From: an uncultured Gammaproteobacteria bacterium
GTDB lineage: Bacteria > Pseudomonadota > Gammaproteobacteria > Pseudomonadales > UBA5518
Reading direction: 5' to 3'
DNA: 50,426 nt
NCBI GenBank assembly: GCA_903928015.1
Contig: CAIYPF010000114.1
Span: 1 to 50,426 of the forward strand
The position numbers and the translations under genes are program-made. The notes under the pieces were generated by a model. It was given only the letters and a program-made list of their open reading frames with translations. It was not told the origin of the DNA and made no database searches. Below are positions 16,901-25,900 of this stretch, one piece after another (within the stretch, counting starts at the first letter, position 1; each line of letters begins with the position of its first letter).

Positions 16901-19900
16901 ACTGCGATACGGTTGGCGCTCCCGCAGCCGTTGCCGTATCGGTATCGGTGAGCGTGGTGACCGTGACTTGCGGCCCGGTTGCTCTGGTTCGCCGCCCCGT
17001 GGCGTCGTACTCGAAGACCGTGGTGATCGCATCGGCTGCTGCCACCACCGGCACAGGCGGCACATCGCGGACATCGAGCGCGCGTGCAGTGCGGTCGAGC
17101 GTGCTGCTCAGCACATCGCCAAAGACGTTATGGGTAAAGGTGCGCAGCGCACCGTCGCCGTTGCGCTCTGCCACCATGCGGCCCAAGCGGTCGTACCAGC
17201 GCTGGGTAACAAAGCCGCGCTCGTCGGTGATGCGGATCAGGTTGCCAACGGCATCGTAGCTCCTGAATACCAGCCCTTTCTCGAGCGCATCGGGGCTGGC
17301 AAGCGAACCGGCCGAGAACGTCGGGGAAAGTGACCAGGTCTGGAAGGCTGCCCGCACCTCGAGCACCACGCGGCCGTCCAGGTCGTACCAGAATTCTTTC
17401 ACCGCCTCGGTCGTGACCGGCGACGGGCCCTCCGACACCCTCACATCGATCACGTGTGTGAGGTTGCCGAAAACATCGTAGGCGTAGCGCGTCTCCTTGC
17501 CGCTCGCATCCACCGTGCTGATGGCACGGTTCATGAGGTCATAGCGCGTGGTGCTGGTGTTGTTGCGGGCGTCGGTCTTGCTGATGACGTTGCCGGCGCG
17601 GTCGTAACCAAGCGTCTGCACATTGCGTCCGGTGGTCTGCGTGCGCAGCCAGCCGTTGGCGAGGTATGTGTAGGTGGTGAGGCGATCGGGATCGCTGTTC
17701 AAGGGTGCGGCCAGCCCGTTGGCGAGCAGCGTGGGGTTGTGTACGCGCTCCCCGATCTTGTTGCCCGCGGCATCGTAGCGGTAAGTCTCAACCACACCGT
17801 CTGCGGCGGTGAAAGACCGGATGCGCCCGGTACGGTCATAGCTCCAGCTCTGCACTTTCCCGGCACCGCTGGCGGTGACGGTATTGATCAGACTGGTCGA
17901 GCTGCCGGCGGGCGTTTCCGTCAGGCGCAGCAGCAAGCCGGTCGAATCATAGAGCCAGGCTCGGGTAGTGCCGTTGCCGTAGTTGATGACCTGGTTGGAT
18001 GTCTCGGTAAGCACCCGGTTGTTGCCATCGTAGGTACGGAAACTGCGCCGCTCCTGCGGGCCCTGGTTGATTGTCGAAGGCGGCACCAGATCCGGGAGCG
18101 TACCCGTGACTTTGTTCGGCCGGGCGTAGGTCTCGAGCTCATTGCCAAAGGCATCGCGCACATAGGTGGTGTATCCACCCTCGGCATCCACCTTGGCGAT
18201 CAGCTGGTTGTATTCGTTGTAGTAGAACCGTGTCACGCCACCCTTGGCATCCTCGGTTTTGATCAGGTTGCCCACCGCGTCGTAGGTGTAGCTGGTCGGG
18301 CTGCCGGAAAAGCCGTAGAGGCTGCCGTAGCTGGCGTAGCCACCGCTCCCGACACCTACGGCCCGGTTACCGACGCTACCACTGGACCACACCAGACGGC
18401 CCATCAGGTCGTAGCGGTAACTGCGTGTGCGATCCAGATCCGTCGTCGACACAATCTCGCGGGTCAGGTTGCCCGCGGCGTCGTAATAGAACAGCGTGCC
18501 CCACGGGTTGTCTGCGGGAGTTTCGCGTACCACACGGCCAGCCTTGTCATAGACGTAGCCCGTCTGCGTCCATACCTCGACCGCTCCCGTCACCGATTGC
18601 AACGTGCGCACGGATGTCTGGCGGCCCAAGACATCACGCACGATCACCGTGCGCTCGCCGGCATCGTTGCTCTGCTCCTTCAGCGTGCCGTCGGCGTACC
18701 AGAGGTAGGTTGTGGTGAGGCGCAGTTCCGGGTAATTCGCCGCGTTCGAATCCGCGATGCCCGTGATCTGCGTCCTGCGGTTGCCGAGCACATCGTAGGT
18801 AGAGCGGATCGCCCCGCCCTCGGCATCAACCGTGCAGATCAGGTTGTCCGCTGCGTCGTAGCTGAAGGTGGTGGTTTGCGGGATGGCGCGGTCGAATTTG
18901 CTGCGCTGCTCAGAGGTGAGTGCACCCAGATTGGTCCAGTACTGCCCGAGGAACGTCCAGGTGGCGCCCGCGTAAATCCAGGTGTTGCCTTGCACCGGCA
19001 GGGGGACGGGATCGCCGTCCGTCAGAGCCAACTTGTCCGATTCCGATTTCAACACCTCAGAAGGCAGCGTGTACTCGCCCACCGTTACCCGTACCAGATT
19101 GCCGAAATCGTCGTAGACGAAACTCGAGGTAAAACCCTCGGCATCGGTGATCGTCTTCTGACGGCCCAGCACATCGTAGGTGTAGCACGTGGTGTGCGCG
19201 TCACCGGTGCCATCGGCGAATTCCGTGGTCTCGGAGGCCACCAGCGCCGGGTTGGCGGCATCGTAGGTGTAGGTGGCGCGCACGCCGCCGTTGGCGCTGG
19301 TGATCACCGGCAAGCCGCCGGAGAGCACGGGATCACCGGCGACCGTGAGGCTCGCCTTGCCAACCACGCGCTCGCTCACCTGACCCTGCGCGTTCTTGCG
19401 CGTGATCGTCACCGTGCCCTTCGCGTCCAGGATCCACACCTGATCGCCTGCGGCGTCGTAGCCGTAACGGGTGCTCTTGCCCTCCGGGTCCGTGATCCGG
19501 ATCAGGCGGTTCTGGGCGTCATAGGCATAGCGCGTGATGCGCTCCTGCCCGACGATGCCTGCGGCCTGAAGGGTAGCGGTCTTGTTGCCGTTGTCGTCGT
19601 ACTCGCAGCGCGTCGAAACCATCTGGTCCGAGAACAGTACGCCGCTGTCTTCCTGCACCAGGCGGTTCCTGGCGTCGTAGCTGTAGGTGACGGTGTAGGC
19701 GTCTGCCGTACCTTCGGCGTAGGTGACACTTTTCTCCAGCCCGCCTTCCCAGGTGTAGACGGTACGCATGCCCACCGCGTTCACGTAAAGCTGCAGTTCG
19801 CCGTTGGCGTAGTAGCTCCAGCGCTCCTCTCGCAGGATGGTATGCGTGGCGTCGGCAGTGTCTTCCACGGTCTTGCGGGTCAGCCTGTCGCTGCCGCCCT

Positions 19901-22900
19901 CGTACTCGTAGCGCGTGAGGCGACCTGCGGCGGTGGTTTCCGAGCGCAACCGCGTGCCGCCCTGGTCGTAGGTCCAGGTGGTGGTGCGCGCGTTAGCGGT
20001 GCCCGCCGCCTCAACTTTGACCAGCACATTGCCCACAGCGTTCAGCGTGAGTGTGGTGACGACGCCGACGGCGTCTACCTGGCGGATGATCCGGTCATTG
20101 CTGTCGTAGCCCAGCGTGCCTTCGCTGCGAGCGGTGGTAGCCGTGGTGCGCGTCGTGCTGCCTGTGGGGTTTCCAGCGGCGTCGTAGCTGTAGGTGGTTA
20201 TCAGCCCGTCGCTGTCAGTGCGCGTGACGAGGCGGTTCATGCTGTCCCGGGTCGACTGCGTTACACGCGCGGTGTCACCCGCTCTAACCAGCGGCACGCT
20301 CGCATCGGCAGCCAGGGCATACACGCCGTTGTACTCGCGCCGGAATGTCTCGTTACCCGTCGCGTCGTATTCATAGACGGTGAGGTAGCCGGCCTCGCTC
20401 AGGCTGCGCAACACGCGGTTGGCCGCATCGTAGGCAAAGTACTGTGTGCCTCCCTCGGGGCTGGTGATCGACAGCACATTGCCCGCGGCGTCGCAGGTCT
20501 GCGTCGTGGCACCAAGACCAGATCCGTAGGACGCGCTGAGAAGCCGGTTAACGGCATCGTATGCGTAGGCGGTGGTGTTGCCACGCGTATCGGTGCGTGA
20601 AATGACGTTGCCCGCTGCGTCGTACTGCAGCGTCTGGGCATTGCCTGCGGATTCGTTCACCTCAAGAGCGGCGGAAGCACCGGGGAAAACGCTCAGATCC
20701 GAGATCTGCGCCACCCACGTCCTGGCGTCGGTGAAGGTCCAGACGAGGCCATCGTCGGTGATATGCGTGGCGCCGGTTTGCAGGAGGGTGCCGTAACCGA
20801 GGTATTCGCCGTAACTGGGGGAGAGTGTGTAGTAACGGATCCAGACTTGCTCCGCCGTGAAGATGCAAACAGACCCATCCCCCCAGGCGACCTCTCCCAC
20901 TTGCGGCTCTGGCGGAAGACCCTTGCCATCGGCGGCAACAAACTCCTTGGTCCAGGGGTAGAGGGTTGGATTAATCCCCGCAACCCAGGCACCGGCTACC
21001 GCATCAACGCCATAAGACCCTTGTTTGATCGGCGTCTGCGTCCAGGTATAGATGCGTCCGTCAGTATGCAGAGCCTGGTCGCCGTATTGCAGACTCCTCG
21101 GGAATCCCAGAGCCGTCGCCTGCTGCTCGCTCAGTGTGAACCGCGTCGTGACTTCCACGTGATCGACCTGCTTGGTCATGCGACTGAGCAGGTCGTAGGT
21201 GTAGAGCGTGACGATCCCGTTGTCATCCTGCAGCACGATGTTGCCCACAGCGTCGTAGCGCAATTCGCGATAGCTGCCGTCCGGCCCCTGCTCCCGCGTC
21301 AGGCGGTTCAGCGCGTCATAGGTGAAGGTGGTGGTTTGCGGGATGGCGTCGAATCTGCTGCGCTGCTCAGGGGTGAGTGCACCCAGATTGGTCCAGTACT
21401 GCCCGAGGAACGTCCAAATGGCGCCCGCGTAATTCCAGGTGTTGCCTTGCACCGGCTCGGGGAAAGGATCGAAATCCGTCAGAGCCAACTTCTCCGCTTC
21501 GGTTTTTATCACCTCGCGGGGAAGCGCGTACTCGCCCACCGTTACCCGGACGAGATTGCCGAACTCGTCATAGGCGAAACTCGAGGTAAAACCCTCGGCA
21601 TCCACCGAGAGCGACAGGCGGTTGTTGCCGTCGTAGTACGCCGTGCTCTTGTTGCCCCTGGCGTCTTCCACCACCGTGCGGTTGCCGACTGCGTCGTAGC
21701 TGTAGCGCGTCACAGCGCCCAGCGCATCCGTCATCGTCGTGACGCGGTTCAGCGCGTCATAGGCCATGCCCATGGTGCGGTCTTTAGCGTTCGTCGCCGG
21801 CGTGGGCTTGGTACCCGGCGTGTAGCCAGTGAGCGCGGTCTCGTACTGCGTTTGCTGCGTGAGATTGCCAACGGCGTCATAGACGTAGCCCGTGGCATAG
21901 CCCAGCGCATCAACCTCGAGCGTGAGGCGGTTGTTCGCATCAAAGTACGCCGTGCTCTTGTTGCCCTTGGCATCCTGCACCACCGTGCGGTTGCCGACTG
22001 CGTCATGGGTGTAGCGCGTCACAAAGCCCAGCGCATCCGTCATCGCCGTGACGCGGTTCAGCGCGTCATAGGTCATAAACACCGTGCGGTCGAGCGCGGC
22101 AGCGGCCACCGGCACCGGCTTGGTCACCGGGTTGACGGGCATTGCCAGAGCCTTGCCGTATTGCGTCGTTCGCGTGATGTTCCCGTTCGCGTCATAGACG
22201 TACGCCGTGGCGTAGCCCAGCGCGTCTACCGTCAGGGACAATTCGTTGTTGGCGTTGTAGTAAGCGGTGGTCTTCTTGCCCCTGGCGTCCTCCACCACCG
22301 TGCGGTTGCCGTTGCCGTCGTAGGTGTAGCGCGTCACAAAGCCCAGGGCGTCGGTGATCGTGGCCACACGGTTGTTGGCGTCGTAGCTGTAGGCGGTGGC
22401 CTTGCCGTTTTCGTCGGTCGCCCGGGTGAGGTTGTTGTTCGCGTCGTAGGCATACGCGTTGATGCCGCCTGCCGCGTCGGTCTCCTGCGTGACGTTGCCG
22501 CTCGCGTCGTAGCTGAAGCGCTGCACACGCGTCTCGCCCGGACGGTTCGCCGCACGCGTGATCGTGGTGGTCGCGCCGAAGGCGTCGTAGGCGTAGGTGG
22601 TCTGCACACCGAGCGCGTCGGTCTCGGTGATCACCTGGTTGGCGCGGTCGTAGGCGTAGCGCGTGAACTGCCCGTTGGCGTCCCGCACCGACAGCACATT
22701 GCCCGTCGCGTCGTAGGTGTAGCCCGTGGTGCCGCCCAGCGCATCCGTCACCAGCACCGCGCGGTTCAGCGCATCGAAAGCCGTGGTGGTGGTGTTGCCG
22801 CGTGCGTCCGTCACCGAGGTCTGGTTGTGGACGCGGTCGAAGCGGGCGGTGGTGCTCTTGCCCGTCGCATCCACCACGTTGCGCAGGTTGTTCTCGGCGT

Positions 22901-25900
22901 CGTAGGTGTAGGTGGTGGTCTCCGCGCCCTTTGAGCCTGCGCCGGTGGTGCCAGCGGCCGTGGTCACGGTGATGGTGTTGCCGAGCGCGTCGTAACCGAA
23001 AACGGTTTTACGCCCCTCCCCGTCGGTCATCGTCGTCATCCGGTTGCCCGGGTCGAATTCCATGCGCGTGCGCGCACCGCGCGCATCGACCATCGCGATG
23101 CGGTTGCCCACGCCGTCGTACTCGAAGCGCGTCTCGAACGTCAGCGGATCACGCACCTTCACCACGCGATCGAGCGCGTCGTAGGTGAAATCGGTGCTGT
23201 CAAGCCGCGCATCGGTCGCGCGGATGCGGTTGCCCACCGCGTCGTAGACATAGATCGTGCGGTTACCGCGCGCATCCACTGCAGCCGTGAGCAGGTTGTT
23301 CAGGTCGTACTCGTAGCTGCTTGTCCGTGCCGCTGCCGTGCCGAAAGCCTCCGTCACGCTCTTCACGTTGCCGAAGCTGTCGTAGACGGACTTGGTGACG
23401 GTGCTCTCGCTGCCCGTGCCCAGCGGATCGCTGCGCGTTGCCACGCGATCCATCGTGTCGTAGGTCTGCGTGGTAGTGCGGCCGAGCGCGTCGGTTTCCG
23501 AGAGCAGGTTGCCGTTGCCGTCGTAGCGGTACTCGCGCGTGCCCCCCAGCGCGTCGGTGCTTTTCACCAGACGGTTCAGTGCGTCGTACTGATAGCCCGT
23601 GCTGCGCCCGAGCTTGTCGGTCTCGGTGTTGCGGTTGCCGACCTTGTCGTAGGTGTAGCGCTCGGTGAAGGCCGCGAGCAGCGCGGTCTTTTCCGCAACC
23701 GTGAGTTCAGCGACCCGTTTGCCGCGCGTGACGCCACTGACAGTGACCGTATAACCCAGCTCCTTGCGCAGGTTCTGGTACAGCGCGGTGTCACTTGCCA
23801 CCAGCGCATTACCCACCCCGTCGGTGGCCGCAATCAGCTGATCGAATTCGTCGTACTGGTAGCTGCTCACCTGGATGGGCGAGGTTGCACCGGCCGCCGT
23901 GATGGTGATCCCGAGAACGTTGTCGTTGCCGTCGTAGCTATACGCCGTGGTGATGCCGTTGGCATCGGTCATGCTGGTGGTGCGGTTCACCGTGTCGAAG
24001 GCATAGCGCGTGCTCTTGCCGTTCTGGTCGATGGTCTCGATCTCGTTGCCGTCGGCATCGAAGCGGTGCTCAACGGTGTAGCTCACCGTTTTCGGCAGCC
24101 CCGTGGCCGCATCGATCACAGCAGCGCCCGTGATCGGGTCAAACACCCCCACCGCCGCAGACACCTCAAAGCGCAGCCGGTTGTTGCGGTCGTACTGCAT
24201 CCGCGAGACACGGCCCGCAGCGTCCGTCATCTCGGCCATGTTGCCGGGGGCGTCGTAGGCGTAGGCAGTCACGCCACCCTTGGCATCCGTGACGCGGATC
24301 AGCTGGTCCTCGGCGTCGTAGGCGTACGTCGTGGTCTGGCGCTTCGAGACCTCCAGCTGCAGACCCGCCACCACCGACAGCAGGTTCTGGTTCTTGTCGT
24401 AGCTGTACTGCGTGACCTGGCCGTCGGCCATCGTCTGCAGCCGCAGCAGACCGTCGCGGGTGTACTGCCAGGCGGTGGCGTTGCCCCGCGCATCCGTCTC
24501 GGTGATGAGCTTGCCTTCGAAGTCATAGGCGAGCGAGCGCGTGTACTGCACCGCCGCCGTGGCCGCGTTGCCATCGTCATCGACCGCCGCGCTCTTGATC
24601 TCAACGAGCTCGCGCCGCGCGCTGTAGGTGTAGGTGGTGGTGCGACCCTCGGCATCCGTCACGCTCGTGCGGTTGCCCACGTCGTCGTAGCCCACCGTGG
24701 TGGTACGCGTGCGCGCCGCGTTGGCGTCCAGCGCCGAATCAATCGTCGCCAGCAGCCGGTTGTTGCGGTCAAACACCTGCGTGATCGTGTGCCCGTTCCA
24801 GTCCGTGGTGATCCCGATCCGGTTACCCACCGCGTCGTAGGCGAAGAGCGTCTTGCGCCCAGAGGCGTCCTGCAGCTGCACCAGGCGGTTGTCGCCGTCG
24901 TAGGTGTAGAGCGTCTGGTTGCCGCGCCCGTCGGTGCTGCTGAGCAGATTGCCAAAGTGGTCGTAGCTGCCGTAGGCGTTGACGCCCTCGGCATCCAGCG
25001 TGCGGATGTTGTTGCCGTAGAGATCGTAGAAAAACGTGGTGACCTGCTTCTTGTCCGCCGCCACATCCGCAGGCGCTTTCGCCGCGTCTGCCCGGTCCAG
25101 GTAAACCTGCCGCGTCAGCAGGTTGCCGTAGATGTCGTAGGTGAAGCGCGTGACATCTCCGCCCGGATCGACCTGCTTCACCAGGTTCTGCTTGGCATCG
25201 TAGGAAAACCGCGTGACACCGCCGTTCGCCGTGGTGATCGTCGCGAGCTTGTTGAACGCGGTGTACGTGTAGGTGGTGGTGTTGCCGGCGTTGTCGGTAC
25301 TGGTGAGCACGTTGCCGCGTGTGTCGTAACTGAAACGCGCGGTGAACAGCGCCTTCAGTGCGGTCTTCTCCGCCGCCGTGAGATCGGCAATCAGCTTGCC
25401 CGCACCCGCTGTGTCGGTGTAGCCCAGCTCCGCTCGCAGCGCCCGGTAGTAGCTGCTGTCGCTGGCCACCACCCCGAAACCGTTGCGGTCCATCACCGAG
25501 AGCAGGTTGCCCGCCGCGTCGTAGCCGTAGTTCGTCGGCCGGTTCGACTGGTCCACCACCTGCGTGATCGCCCCGTCCGCGCGGAACGTGTAGCGCATCG
25601 TGAAGCCAAGCGCATCCGTCACTGTCGTGGTGCCTGCACCCGTGCGCGCGCCGCTCGTGTTCAGCGTAAAGGTGTAGCTGAAACTGGTCGCCTTGCCCTC
25701 GGCATCGACCATCCGGCTCAACACCCGCGCGCCCGCCGGCGGTACTCCCAACCCCGTCAGCGTCTGGTACTCGAAACTGATTACCCGAGCCTCAAAGCTC
25801 TGCGCCACGCCGCCGACTGTCTGCGCCGCCGGCAGCTCGATGCGCTGCAGGTAGCCATCCGTGTAGTAGAAATACTTGGTGACATGGCCCATGCGGTCCG

